From NCBI RefSeq assembly GCF_030345715.1, contig NZ_JAUASX010000004.1, forward strand, positions 124,001 through 188,000: a DNA stretch of 64,000 bases. Direction: 5' to 3'. The notes below the pieces were generated by a model. That model saw nothing but the letters and a program-made list of their open reading frames with translations. It was not told where the DNA came from and did no database searches. The translations under genes were made by a program, and so were the position numbers. Source of the DNA: Solimonas sp. SE-A11 (GTDB lineage: Bacteria; Pseudomonadota; Gammaproteobacteria; Nevskiales; Nevskiaceae). How positions within the stretch are numbered: the stretch's first letter is position 1; every line of letters begins with the position of its first letter. Positions 53,557 to 62,215 of this stretch are shown here, in pieces.

Positions 53557-54288
53557 TCAGGCCCCACTACCGTGCCTCCGTACGAGGCTTTGAACATGTT
53601 CAACATCCGTTCTTCCACTGATAGCAAGGCGCGCAGTTTCAAGCCGGCCCACGCAAAACTGCACTCGATTGACGGACATAACTTCGACCGTCTGCCCACG
53701 CAGGTAGTCAATGAGCCCGGGGATGCTAAACACCCCCTGGGGAACCTCTGTCATGAACTCCGCTTCGCCTGTGAAAACGACAACCGATTTGATGGCGCCG
53801 GGCGGCAAGAATTCGAGCAAATCTTGCACCGCTCGAACGTGCCGGAAATTCTGAAATATTGGATTCTGAAATCTGAACTTCCACTTGAAAATGACCTGAG
53901 TCCAGTTCGCCTGACTCGCGTTGGCGAATATCCATCCTTTGTAGTCCTTGACCTCGATGACGAAAACACCGAACCGAGAAACGAGAATGTGATCAACCTG
54001 AGTTGTACCGTCGTTCATCTGAAGGGTAACGTGATTCATCAGATGATAGTCAGGAGGACCGAAGTTCGTCAGCGCGACGCGGGACAGCAGCGCCTCGCCA
54101 CGATTCTGGAACGAGGCGGCACGCGAGGCACGGCAGCGACCAATGACGAAGCCAACGGCAAGAGCGAGGAGGACATAGATAGTGGTCTTTTTGTCCAACT
54201 GCCAATCAAGGAGAAGCTGCGACAGGCGCTGAATCATCGCGCTATTTGACACAGCCGAGATGCCACGTGCGATGTCATCGAAATTCAT
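53557..54288 (-). CDS. NERD-domain protein with N-terminal membrane anchor
   Basis: 243 aa from the ATG at 54288 (a TTG four codons upstream is possible). TM segment at about 34-50 (TIYVLLALAVGFVIGRC). The nuclease-related NERD domain begins around 65: GEALLSRVALTNF, TTQVDHILVSRFGVFVIEVKDYKGWI, with the D...E-x-K residues of the PD-(D/E)xK-like core intact. NERD proteins are associated with DNA processing or defence, but no partner gene is recognised here. Confidence 0.82.
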   Translation of the reverse strand: MNFDDIARGISAVSNSAMIQRLSQLLLDWQLDKKTTIYVLLALAVGFVIGRCRASRAASFQNRGEALLSRVALTNFGPPDYHLMNHVTLQMNDGTTQVDHILVSRFGVFVIEVKDYKGWIFANASQANWTQVIFKWKFRFQNPIFQNFRHVRAVQDLLEFLPPGAIKSVVVFTGEAEFMTEVPQGVFSIPGLIDYLRGQTVEVMSVNRVQFCVGRLETARLAISGRTDVEHVQSLVRRHGSGA

Positions 54289-54367
54289 GGTGCCGCCCAA
54301 TGCCCCGCTTCAGTGGCGGCCTCGCCTAAGGCGAGAACGTCCACTACAGGCACTTTTCGGCTTAACA

Positions 54368-54862
54368 TCACTTCATCATCCTCTGCGCATCTACCAATGA
54401 AGTTTCCGCAATGAGTCGAATGGCGCACAACGGCCATCCTGACATGTAGCCTGGTTGATTGCGCTTCGAGAGTGCAAGGGAAGTAAAGATTGGAGTTTTC
54501 TTCTCTAAGCCCTTGTAACTTTCCACGAGGTCGCCGAGCACGCGTGAATTGACGGAATCATTCGGCACTCGATTTGTTGTGCAGTTTCCGTGTTCAAGCG
54601 CTGGTTCTAGCTTCGCCAAAACACGAGCCCGCATCTCTGAGATATCTTCTTCCATCTCCTCTGGCGAAGGAAGTTCGTCGGGGGCCAACCCCGCCGTCTG
54701 ACCCTTGAACCACTCTCGGACGAGTGCATCGATAGTTGGTTCTACTTCCACTACGAGCCGTTCCATCGTAGTCGTACCTTTTCGGGCTCCAGACGAGCAT
54801 GCAGCCAGGAGGACCCCAAAAGACATGAGGATCACGGCCCATGCTGAAGGAACACTTCTCAC
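54368..54862 (-). CDS. Hypothetical lipoprotein, 164 aa
   Basis: Signal MRSVPSAWAVILMSFGVLLAAC with lipobox LLAAC. The mature part is acidic and helical (ELPSPEEMEEDISEMRARVLAKLEP) with two cysteines (GNCTT and WPLCAI) that might pair. No family recognised. Spacer to the NERD gene (54289-54367) can form a small hairpin (CTCGCC/GGCGAG). Confidence 0.65.
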   Translation of the reverse strand: MRSVPSAWAVILMSFGVLLAACSSGARKGTTTMERLVVEVEPTIDALVREWFKGQTAGLAPDELPSPEEMEEDISEMRARVLAKLEPALEHGNCTTNRVPNDSVNSRVLGDLVESYKGLEKKTPIFTSLALSKRNQPGYMSGWPLCAIRLIAETSLVDAQRMMK

Positions 54863-54887
54863 GATAGCGGCCTTCTACGTTAGCTCA

Positions 54888-54945
54888 TGTAGGGCGGGTC
54901 TTGCCCCGCCGGTCGCGGAAGGCGGCTCAAGACCCGCCCTACACA
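54888..54945. repeat. GC-rich hairpin repeat, copy B
   Basis: The most symmetrical copy: GTAGGGCGGGTCTTG (54889-54903) pairs perfectly with CAAGACCCGCCCTAC (54928-54942); the centre GCCGGTCGCGGAAGGCGG forms an inner hairpin. Its right end overlaps the last codons of the membrane-protein gene. Confidence 0.9.
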
Positions 54946-55364
54946 CGCTCCATCTTGCCGCGATAAACGATGGTGCACGCATAAACACCAGCTAATACGC
55001 CCGCTCCAGCTGCCGGCGCAAACATGACGGACACTGGAATAGCTTGGCCAAGGACTAAAAGGCGTAAAGCGCTACCGACTCCAACTGCGATGAAGGAATA
55101 TCCGCCAAGGTGGAAAAACTGCAAGGGCTCATTCAGCAGAAACGGATTGATATCCCAATTCGGATAACGCCATACAGAAGCAGAGCGTGGATTGATTCTT
55201 TGCATTCCGACTACGAAAAGCATGCTGACGATGCCGAATAGGAATACGACAACCAACATTGAAGCGGATACGCCTTCAGCAGGTGCAACAAGCTGACTGG
55301 TGAGCGCCCCTTGAGCAAATGATAGGGCTACTACCGAGAGCCTAACGATGAATCCAATTTTCAT
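54939..55364 (-). CDS. Hypothetical four-TM membrane protein, 141 aa
   Basis: ATG at 55364 with AAGGG 6 nt upstream; the frame extends further but only through repeat sequence. Hydrophobic segments at about 5-22, 35-58, 85-108 and 112-135 (LVVVFLFGIVSMLFVVG; YSFIAVGVGSALRLLVLG). No family recognised. The stop codon lies inside hairpin repeat copy B, so the repeat has supplied the 3' end of the gene. Confidence 0.6.
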   Translation of the reverse strand: MKIGFIVRLSVVALSFAQGALTSQLVAPAEGVSASMLVVVFLFGIVSMLFVVGMQRINPRSASVWRYPNWDINPFLLNEPLQFFHLGGYSFIAVGVGSALRLLVLGQAIPVSVMFAPAAGAGVLAGVYACTIVYRGKMERV

Positions 55365-55379
55365 AGAACCCTTCAGATC

Positions 55380-55440
55380 GTGCAGGGCGGGCCTTGACCC
55401 GCCGGTCGCGAAAGGCAGGCAAGGACGCATCCTGCGTACA
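55380..55440. repeat. GC-rich hairpin repeat, copy C (degenerate)
   Basis: GTGCAGGGCGGGCCTTGACC, GCCGGTCGCGAAAGGC, AGGCAAGGACGCATCCTGCG: same order as copies A and B with more differences on the right arm. It lies between the membrane-protein start and the Sel1 gene end. Confidence 0.75.
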
Positions 55441-55461
55441 CCATCCGTCATCAGTTCAACT

Positions 55462-56364
55462 TCACTTCCCAGGCATCGCCTGCATCATGAAGAGAGCTTC
55501 CTCGCACTGGCTATCCTTCATGGCCGCGCACTTGCTCCACAGCTCGCGGGCTTTCTCCTTGTCTTTCGGAACGCCATGGCCCATCGCGTAGGCCCACCCC
55601 AAATTGCGCATCGCATCGGCGCTTCCCGATGCCACTCCCTCTTCGTAAAGGGTAGCCGCACGTGAATAGTCCTTGGGGACCCCTCTCCCATTCTCATACA
55701 TGTAACCCAGATTGACCTTGGCCTGCACATGGCCCTGAGCCGCCGCCCTCTCATACCACTTGACAGCCTCCGCATCGTCCTGGGCAACTCCGCGGCCTCG
55801 CGCATACCTCACGCCAACGCTTGTCTGCTCCTCCGGGTCGCCCGCCTGCGCCCGTGAAAGCTGCGCCTTAAAATCATTTGCCGCTGCGCGGTTATATTCG
55901 ACTGCCGACAGTATTGCTTGCTTGGCAGCAGCGCTGTATTTCGCTGGCTGAGCAAGCGAAAAGGGGGGCTTTTCCGCGGAGTGGACACGGAGCTCCAGGG
56001 AGACAGACATGTCCTTCTTGTCATGAAGCCATGCCGGCTCAGACCCGGTAATGGCCTCAGGCGGGCTACGGCCTTCCCATTCATACACAGCGATGGATGG
56101 ATCAGGGTGCTTCAACTTGCTTTCACGGAGAACGGGTTTAGCGTCATCGATGATGATTGCCCCCGAACCTGCGTCGATGACCTGAATCCGCTGGGGATTA
56201 AGCGAATGTACGGCCAGAACGTACTTAAAACGGACGGTCATCGTGCCATCAGGTTGCGGCTCTGCAACAGGCCCGGCAAAAATGAACGACGCTGACGGCG
56301 GGCCGCCTGCAAAGGCGACGGTAGCGAAAAGGCATGCCAGGATCGCTGCAAGGAATCGCTTCAT
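55462..56364 (-). CDS. Sel1-repeat periplasmic protein
   Basis: 300 aa from the ATG at 56364. Signal peptide MKRFLAAILACLFATVAFAGG. An N-terminal beta-rich domain (about 25-140) is followed by three Sel1 repeats, for example VGVRYARGRGVAQDDAEAVKWY, NLGYMYENGRGVPKDYSRA and NLGWAYAMGHGVPKDKEKA (residues about 180-285). Sel1 repeats mediate protein contacts. Partner unknown; it is the 5'-most gene of the orphan series. Confidence 0.82.
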   Translation of the reverse strand: MKRFLAAILACLFATVAFAGGPPSASFIFAGPVAEPQPDGTMTVRFKYVLAVHSLNPQRIQVIDAGSGAIIIDDAKPVLRESKLKHPDPSIAVYEWEGRSPPEAITGSEPAWLHDKKDMSVSLELRVHSAEKPPFSLAQPAKYSAAAKQAILSAVEYNRAAANDFKAQLSRAQAGDPEEQTSVGVRYARGRGVAQDDAEAVKWYERAAAQGHVQAKVNLGYMYENGRGVPKDYSRAATLYEEGVASGSADAMRNLGWAYAMGHGVPKDKEKARELWSKCAAMKDSQCEEALFMMQAMPGK

Positions 56365-56822
56365 ATTTGCCCCCGTGAGATTCAAAAAAGTGTGCATGGC
56401 AGCCTCACGCGAATCAGACTGCCTAAATGCAGCATTCAATTTCGACAACCTGCACACTCCCGAGGTCTTACTTTTGCGCGTCAGGCAGTAGGCTCGGACG
56501 GGCCCAAGTCGACTGCGCGGTTTATGCCGCGCAATCCGATGAGCCTTTCAGATGCTACCTTGCTGCTGCTAAAACCAAAACCACCTGATCGGTTATCAAT
56601 CCGCGCGGCATCAGTCAGAATGCGCCGAGGAGAAAACCTGACGAATGAATCAGGTCGAAAACACGGCACGAGAACTGGCGCAGCAGCTCGCCTCTGTTTA
56701 GCTTTGAGGCGCTGATCTTGGCGACCGCGATGTTCGCTTTGGGCCTAAGAGCAGGCCTCACATCAGATCCGCTTCAAGAAAGTTGCCGTTCGCCCTCAGA
56801 GCGAACGGGCTTCCTCGAGCCC
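56365..56822. other. 458-bp gap with a repeat variant and possible transporter debris
   Basis: No intact gene. Copy 4 of the short dispersed repeat occurs at 56785-56810 as a hairpin (GCCGTTCGCCCT with AGCGAACGGG). Before it, MNQVENTARELAQQLAS (from 56646) is followed after two stops by LILATAMFALGLRAGL, which resembles the start of a BASS-type transporter; this is weak. The region must also contain the Sel1 gene promoter. Confidence 0.4.
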
Positions 56823-56990
56823 TCACTGCTCCGCAATCAAGTCATAGTCCGACTTCGCCGCCCCACACTCCGGACACATCCAATCATCTGGAATGTCCTC
56901 GAAGCGCGTCCCCGGCGCGATGCCGCTGTCCGGATCGCCCAGGCGTTCGTCGTAGACGTGTGAGCAATAACGGCACTGGTAGCGTCGCAT
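56823..56990 (-). CDS. Rubredoxin
   Basis: 55 aa. The four iron ligands are Cys6 and Cys9 (YQCRYCSHVYDE) and Cys39 and Cys42 (WMCPECGAAKSDYD), separated by the standard GDPDSGIAPGTRFEDIPDDW. The AlkG-type sequence fits an electron donor to a membrane di-iron enzyme. It starts 10 bp after the desaturase stop and is thus its likely partner. Confidence 0.95.
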   Translation of the reverse strand: MRRYQCRYCSHVYDERLGDPDSGIAPGTRFEDIPDDWMCPECGAAKSDYDLIAEQ

Positions 56991-57000
56991 CGGCAGACCC

Positions 57001-57891
57001 TCAGCGAGCCGGATGGATCGTCGGATGGATGGCGAAGCCGTGCTGCACCGCCAGCTCCTTATGCTGCAGCTCGCGCTCGATCAACTGGTAGACCTTGCCG
57101 TTGTTGTAGAACGGCGTCGCGGGGTACAGGTGATGGATCAGGTGGAAGTTCTGGTACTGCAGCACCGGCCCCATGAACCACTCGTGCCCCTGGCGGATCG
57201 TGGTGGCGCGGGTGAAGTTCTCCTCCTGCGACACGTCGTGCGGCACGTGCGGCAGCCAGAAGAAGCTGAAACCCAGCGCCATCTGGATCAGGCGCGAGGG
57301 GATGAACCACAGCATCAGCACCTCCATGCCGTAGCCCGCCCAGACCAGCGCCAGCAGCGCCGGCACGAACACCGCCGCCCGGCGCAGGCAGGCGTTGAGG
57401 AAGGGCCGGGAGACCTTGTCGCCGTTCTGCAGCGCAAAGACGAAGTAGAACAGGTCGATGAAGGCCCAGCGAAACGGCAGCGTCCACCACTTGCCGTGGA
57501 ACACCTGGTCCGGGTCGCGCACACCGTTGGCGAAGCGGTGGTGCAGGATGTGCGCCCAGCGGAACATGCGCAGGTCCACGTAGGGCAGCACCACATTCAG
57601 GCCCGACTGGCCGATGAAGTCGTTGAGCTTGGTGTTCTTGGAGATCGAACGGTGGATCGCGTCATGCGCCACACTGAAGGCGATGTAACCCACACCGGTG
57701 TTCAGCAGCATGCCCAGCCACAGCGGCCAGCGGCCGGTGCCGCAGAGCCAGTACACCGACAGGAAGCTGATCACCAGGATGGCCCACAGGATCGCCGTGG
57801 GCCAGGCCAGCGGCGGCGCGGCCGTCAGTTGCCGGAAACGCGCGGTCTGCTCAGGGTCCAGGCTGTCCAGCGATACGATCGTCTTGCTCAT
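57001..57891 (-). CDS. Membrane fatty acid desaturase/hydroxylase (di-iron)
   Basis: 296 aa from the ATG at 57891 (GGAGGAGA upstream). Three histidine boxes: HDAIH, HILHH and HLIHH, with about four TM segments (LWAILVISFLSVYWLC; WAGYGMEVLMLWFIP). It inserts a double bond or hydroxyl into an acyl or isoprenoid chain using electrons from the adjacent rubredoxin. Operon order TetR, desaturase, rubredoxin, with gaps of 38 and 10 bp. Confidence 0.88.
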   Translation of the reverse strand: MSKTIVSLDSLDPEQTARFRQLTAAPPLAWPTAILWAILVISFLSVYWLCGTGRWPLWLGMLLNTGVGYIAFSVAHDAIHRSISKNTKLNDFIGQSGLNVVLPYVDLRMFRWAHILHHRFANGVRDPDQVFHGKWWTLPFRWAFIDLFYFVFALQNGDKVSRPFLNACLRRAAVFVPALLALVWAGYGMEVLMLWFIPSRLIQMALGFSFFWLPHVPHDVSQEENFTRATTIRQGHEWFMGPVLQYQNFHLIHHLYPATPFYNNGKVYQLIERELQHKELAVQHGFAIHPTIHPAR

Positions 57892-57929
57892 CGGTTCTCC
57901 TCCGATGCACCGCGGCTTTAAAGGCCGCT

Positions 57930-58529
57930 TCAGGTCCTGTAGGCGCTCAGCAGCCGCCCCAGCAGTGGCTCCACCAGTTCGTCCAGCGGTTTGCCGTGTA
58001 TCAGTTGTCCGGCGGCATGCAGGCTCATCAGGCCGTGCAGCGTCACCCACAGCGCGTGGGCCAGCTCGCGCGCATCGCCACGCAGCAGGCCGCCGTCGAT
58101 GCAGCGCTGCAGCACCTCCACGGCATGCTCGAAGATGCGGCGGCGCGCCTCCATCACCTCCGGATACTGCTCTACCGCCGGCTGGTGCGTAGCGAAGATC
58201 AGCAGGTACTCCGCCTGGTTGTGGTGGGCAAAGGCGACATAGGCCTCGGCCACCGCATGCACCTGCGCCATCGGCCCGTCGGCGCGCGACTCGTGCTCGC
58301 GCACCTCGGCCTCGAAGCGCGCCAGGGCATCCACGCGCATGCGCGCCAGTAGCGCGTCCTTGTTGTCGAAGTAGCGGTAGGGCAGCGTGTGGCTGACGCT
58401 CAACTGCTCGGCCAGCCGGCGGAAGCTGACGCCCTCCAGCCCTTCCGCGCGATAGATCTCCAGCCCCGCCGCGGACAGGCGGCGGCGCATGGCTTCGAGT
58501 TCGTCGGTGGTGAGCTGGGCCCGTGGCAT
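57930..58529 (-). CDS. TetR-family regulator of the desaturase operon
   Basis: 199 aa. HTH in GVSFRRLAEQLSVSHTLPYRYFDNKDALL (about 33-62); C-terminal TetR ligand domain with FATHQPAVEQYPEVMEARR. First gene of the operon; the perfect palindrome 9 bp upstream of its ATG would let it repress itself and the desaturase, and possibly the divergent crotonase. Confidence 0.9.
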   Translation of the reverse strand: MPRAQLTTDELEAMRRRLSAAGLEIYRAEGLEGVSFRRLAEQLSVSHTLPYRYFDNKDALLARMRVDALARFEAEVREHESRADGPMAQVHAVAEAYVAFAHHNQAEYLLIFATHQPAVEQYPEVMEARRRIFEHAVEVLQRCIDGGLLRGDARELAHALWVTLHGLMSLHAAGQLIHGKPLDELVEPLLGRLLSAYRT

Positions 58530-58537
58530 GGGGAAAC

Positions 58538-58552
58538 ATTAACGTCGTTAAT
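58538..58552. promoter_or_regulatory. TetR operator palindrome
   Basis: ATTAACG-T-CGTTAAT, a perfect 15-bp palindrome, followed by another TTAACG half-site (58553-58558). It lies in the 101-bp gap between the divergent TetR and crotonase genes. Confidence 0.75.
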
Positions 58553-58630
58553 TTAACGATGTCAAGGAATGCTCCGCCCTGCCCGGCCCTGCTACGCTCG
58601 CCGCCCTTGGCGCACCGCACAGGATTCCCC

Positions 58631-59437
58631 ATGAGCAGTCCCTTCGTTCACTACAGCCTCGAGAACAACGTCGTCACCCTGCGCCTGGACCGGCCGGAGC
58701 GTCGCAACGCCATCGCCGAGGTGTCCGACTGCGAGGACCTCGCCGCCGCCCTGCGCCAGGCCCAGGAAAGCCGCGCCAGCTGCATCGTGCTCACCGGCGC
58801 CGGCAGCGCCTTCTGCGCCGGCGGCAGCCTGCAGGCCATCCACCAGCGCCAGGGCATCGCCGATGCCACCGACGGCGCCGTGGACACCCGCGCCAGCTAC
58901 CGCCGCGGCGTGCAGCGCGCCATCGAGGCCCTGTGGGAATGCGAGCTGCCGATGATCGCCGCCATCAACGGCCCCGCCATCGGCCTGGGCCTGGACCTGG
59001 CCTGCCTCTGCGACATCCGCCTGGCCTCCGAGAAAGCCAGCTTCGCCTCCAGCTTCATCCGCCTGGGCCTGATCCCGGGAGACGGCGGCGCCTGGATCCT
59101 GCCGCGCATCATCGGCCTGTCCGCCGCTTCCGAGCTGATCCTCACCGGCGACAGCATCGACCCCGCCGCCGCCAAGGCCCTGGGCCTGGTGTCCCGCGTG
59201 CTGCCGGCCGAATCCCTGCTGCCGGAAGCCCTGGCCATGGCCCAGCGCATCGCCGCCAACCCGGCCAAGACCCTGCGCCTGTCCAAGCGCCTGCTGCGCG
59301 AGGGCCAGCAGCAGCGCCTCAGCGACGTGCTGCAGCTTTCCGCCGCCTTCCAGGCCCTGGCGCACGAGACCGAGGACCACCGCGAGGCCGTGGAAGCCGC
59401 CCTGGCCAAGCGCGCGCCGCAGTTCACCGGGCGCTGA
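58631..59437 (+). CDS. Crotonase (enoyl-CoA hydratase/isomerase) family
   Basis: 268 aa. Oxyanion-hole segments are GAGSAFCAGGSLQAI and INGPAIGLGLDLA. The glutamate of classical hydratases in the second motif is Asp here (GLGLDLACLCDIR), and the second Glu region reads FIRLGLIPGDGGAWILPR, closer to PaaG-type isomerases. The reaction is therefore more likely isomerisation than hydration, but that is inference. It diverges from the TetR/desaturase operon. Confidence 0.85.
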   Translation: MSSPFVHYSLENNVVTLRLDRPERRNAIAEVSDCEDLAAALRQAQESRASCIVLTGAGSAFCAGGSLQAIHQRQGIADATDGAVDTRASYRRGVQRAIEALWECELPMIAAINGPAIGLGLDLACLCDIRLASEKASFASSFIRLGLIPGDGGAWILPRIIGLSAASELILTGDSIDPAAAKALGLVSRVLPAESLLPEALAMAQRIAANPAKTLRLSKRLLREGQQQRLSDVLQLSAAFQALAHETEDHREAVEAALAKRAPQFTGR

Positions 59438-59509
59438 TCGCCAAGGCGATGCAACCGCCGGCCGGATTGCCGGTCAGATAGGGCATCACCCCCCGGCAGG
59501 CAAGGACGC

Positions 59510-60205
59510 ATGCCCCATATGAATTCCCAGGCGGAAGGATCCCGCAGGGTCGCCTTGATGGCGGCCGCCGTGCTGGTGGCCGCCATCCTCATCGTCGCCG
59601 GCGCCTGGCGCTGGACCCCGCTGCACGACTACGCCGAACCGCGCGAGATCGCGCACTGGCTGTTCAGCCTGCGCCATAGCCCCTGGGCCATCCCGGTGAT
59701 CCTGGGCCTGTATGTCGGTGCCAGCGCCGTGCTGTTTCCCAACACCTTGCTCAACGTCGCCGTGATCCTGGCCATGGGCACCGGCCTGGGCCTGGCCTAT
59801 GCCCTGGGCGGCAGCCTGGTCGCCACCGCGGTGTTCTACGGCCTGGGCGCGCGCTACGGCCAGGATCGGCTGCAATCCCTGAACATCCGCAGCATCGACA
59901 AGCTCAGCCGCCTGCTGCGCAAGGGCGGCGTGCCCGGCATCGCCGGCCTGCGCCTGCTGCCGCTCGCCCCCTTCAGCGTGGTGAACCTGGCGGCCGGCGC
60001 CCTGCGGGTGCGCTTCTGGGTGTTCATGACCGGCACCCTGATCGGCCTGCTGCCCGGCAACCTGCTGGTGACCGCCTTCGGCCACCAGCTCCGCGCGCTG
60101 CTGCGCGATCCCGGCCCCGCCGGCTACGCCCTGATGGCCGCCGTGCTGGTCGCCGGCGCCGGCTGGCTGGCCTGGCTGCGGCGTAGGGCACAGCGGGACG
60201 AATAG
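59510..60205 (+). CDS. TVP38/TMEM64 (DedA-superfamily) membrane protein
   Basis: 231 aa with five to six TM segments. The SNARE-assoc domain is marked by LYVGASAVLFPNTLLNVA, GGSLVATAVFYGLGARYG and GIAGLRLLPLAPFSVVNLAAGALRVRFWVF. Such proteins are implicated in phospholipid or undecaprenyl-phosphate movement across membranes. Downstream of the crotonase by 72 bp in the same direction. Confidence 0.87.
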   Translation: MPHMNSQAEGSRRVALMAAAVLVAAILIVAGAWRWTPLHDYAEPREIAHWLFSLRHSPWAIPVILGLYVGASAVLFPNTLLNVAVILAMGTGLGLAYALGGSLVATAVFYGLGARYGQDRLQSLNIRSIDKLSRLLRKGGVPGIAGLRLLPLAPFSVVNLAAGALRVRFWVFMTGTLIGLLPGNLLVTAFGHQLRALLRDPGPAGYALMAAVLVAGAGWLAWLRRRAQRDE

Positions 60206-60332
60206 GCATCTGTATCCCCCTGGATACGACACCAGGAGTACAGAAAGGAGTACAAGCCGCCCTCCCCTGTGTCTGCCGCCTGACAGGGGCCGGCACGACA
60301 CTGGTTGCACTCACCGCAACACGGAGTCCGCC

Positions 60333-60875
60333 ATGTCCACCGCCACCCGGAATCGTCCCGAAACCGCCCAGCCGACGCTGCCGCAGGGCTTGCGCAGCCT
60401 GCTGGGTGTCGCCCTGATCGCGGCGGCCCTGGCGATGGGCGCCGGCCTGGTGTCGGAACTGCGCCGCGCCGCCACGCTGGACCGCGACGGCCGCACCGCC
60501 CCCGCCACCCTGCTGCTGGAGCAGGCCCAGCAGTTGCCGCAGGATCGCGGCGCCAGCTCGCAGAAGTACCTCTACGAGCTGCGCTACGACGGCCACCAGC
60601 GCCGATTCCTGCGCGACCAGCCGCTGGGACCCGGACAGCCGCTGTGGGTGCGCTATGACCCGGCCCAGCCCCTGACGGCCGATCTGTACACCGCCGAGCC
60701 CAGCGGCAGCGCCCTGCAGTACACAGGCCGCCCCCTGCTGCTCCTGTGGTCGGCCCTGGCGGCCCTCACCGCCGCCGCCCTGGGGCTGGGCCTGCTGCGC
60801 CGCCCCTGGCAGGAGCCGACGCCGTCCTTCGAGCTGCTGGAAATCCAGCGGCGTGACGCTCGTTTTGGAATATAA
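60333..60875 (+). CDS. DUF3592-type membrane protein
   Basis: 180 aa, GGAG 7 nt upstream. Two TM segments (about 20-40 and 135-158) flank a soluble beta-rich loop (KYLYELRYDGHQRRFLRDQPL, GQPLWVRYDPAQP) typical of DUF3592. Function unknown. A 127-bp gap precedes it without recognisable features. Confidence 0.7.
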   Translation: MSTATRNRPETAQPTLPQGLRSLLGVALIAAALAMGAGLVSELRRAATLDRDGRTAPATLLLEQAQQLPQDRGASSQKYLYELRYDGHQRRFLRDQPLGPGQPLWVRYDPAQPLTADLYTAEPSGSALQYTGRPLLLLWSALAALTAAALGLGLLRRPWQEPTPSFELLEIQRRDARFGI

Positions 60876-60942
60876 ATACAATTCCAAATTCCTTTTTCAT
60901 TGGATGAGCCTCCCGTAACCTGCCGGCAACTGGAGGATTCAC

Positions 60943-61560
60943 ATGAGCTGGCAAACCAAGTTGCGGTACCTGATCGTTCCCGGCCTGCGCAGCAGTGGCC
61001 CCGGGCATTGGCAGACCCATTGGGAGCGCGCCCTGGGCGCCTCGCGCGTCGAGCAGGCCGACTGGAACACGCCGGACCTGGAGCGCTGGAGCGCCCAGGT
61101 GGTGGCGGCGGTGAACCCCGACCCGCGTCCGGTGGTGCTGATCGCACACAGCTTCGGCACCCTGGCCAGCGTCCACGCCCTGCGCCGCGTGGCGCCCAAA
61201 GTCCGCGGCCTGCTGCTGGTGGCGCCCGCCGCGCCGGAGAAGTTCGGCATCACCCGCCTGCTGCCGCAGGCGCCCCTGGGCATCCCCAGCATCCTGGTCG
61301 GCAGCCAGTCCGACCCCTGGCTGAGTCAGTCCCGCGCCCGCGCCCTGGCCGCCACCTGGGACAGCGAGTTCCTCAGCCTGGGTGACGCCGGCCACGTCAA
61401 CACCGACAGCGGCTACGGCCCCTGGGCCGACGGCCTGAACCTGCTGGAGCGCCTGGAAGCCAAGCACGAATCGCCGCGCCCCCTGCCGCGCCGCAGCCGC
61501 GAAGCCCGGCCCGGCTTCACCACCCCGGCCGTGGCCCAGGCCGCCGGCTTCGCCTGGTAG
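60943..61560 (+). CDS. RBBP9/YdeN-type serine hydrolase
   Basis: 205 aa; TGGAGGA 8 nt before ATG. Short alpha/beta hydrolase with LIVPGLRSSGPGHWQ at the start, nucleophile in LIAHSFGTLAS, Asp in VGSQSDPWLS and His in GDAGHVNTDSGYGPW. Typical of the RBBP9/YdeN family (COG3545). A C-terminal basic tail of about 30 residues (RPLPRRSREARPGF) is an extension. Natural substrate unknown. Confidence 0.88.
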   Translation: MSWQTKLRYLIVPGLRSSGPGHWQTHWERALGASRVEQADWNTPDLERWSAQVVAAVNPDPRPVVLIAHSFGTLASVHALRRVAPKVRGLLLVAPAAPEKFGITRLLPQAPLGIPSILVGSQSDPWLSQSRARALAATWDSEFLSLGDAGHVNTDSGYGPWADGLNLLERLEAKHESPRPLPRRSREARPGFTTPAVAQAAGFAW

Positions 61561-61570
61561 CCGAGAAGCC

Positions 61571-61657
61571 AGATAGTCGATAGTCGTTTGTAGATAGTAG
61601 TAGCAGCCAGGCGTGCCCGGGCCGTTACTACTATCTACTATCTACCGACTACTATCT
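61571..61657. repeat. AT-rich interrupted inverted repeat (TAGATAGTAG units)
   Basis: Arms 61571-61602 and 61626-61657: 13 bp nearest the loop pair perfectly (GTAGATAGTAGTA) and 7 bp at the outer ends (AGATAGT), with mismatches between. Each arm is built from AGATAGT/GATAGTC units. The 23-nt GC-rich loop contrasts with the arms. It ends 5 bp before the macrodomain ATG. Confidence 0.85.
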
Positions 61658-61662
61658 GCGGC

Positions 61663-62187
<525 letters not shown>

Positions 62188-62215
62188 ACCCACGGATTTA
62201 CGGGATAATTAGCGG

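Noticed and set aside
53417-55461. Integron cassette array
   Set aside because: The hairpin repeats lack the GTTRRRY/RYYYAAC core sites of attC and no integrase is in the window.
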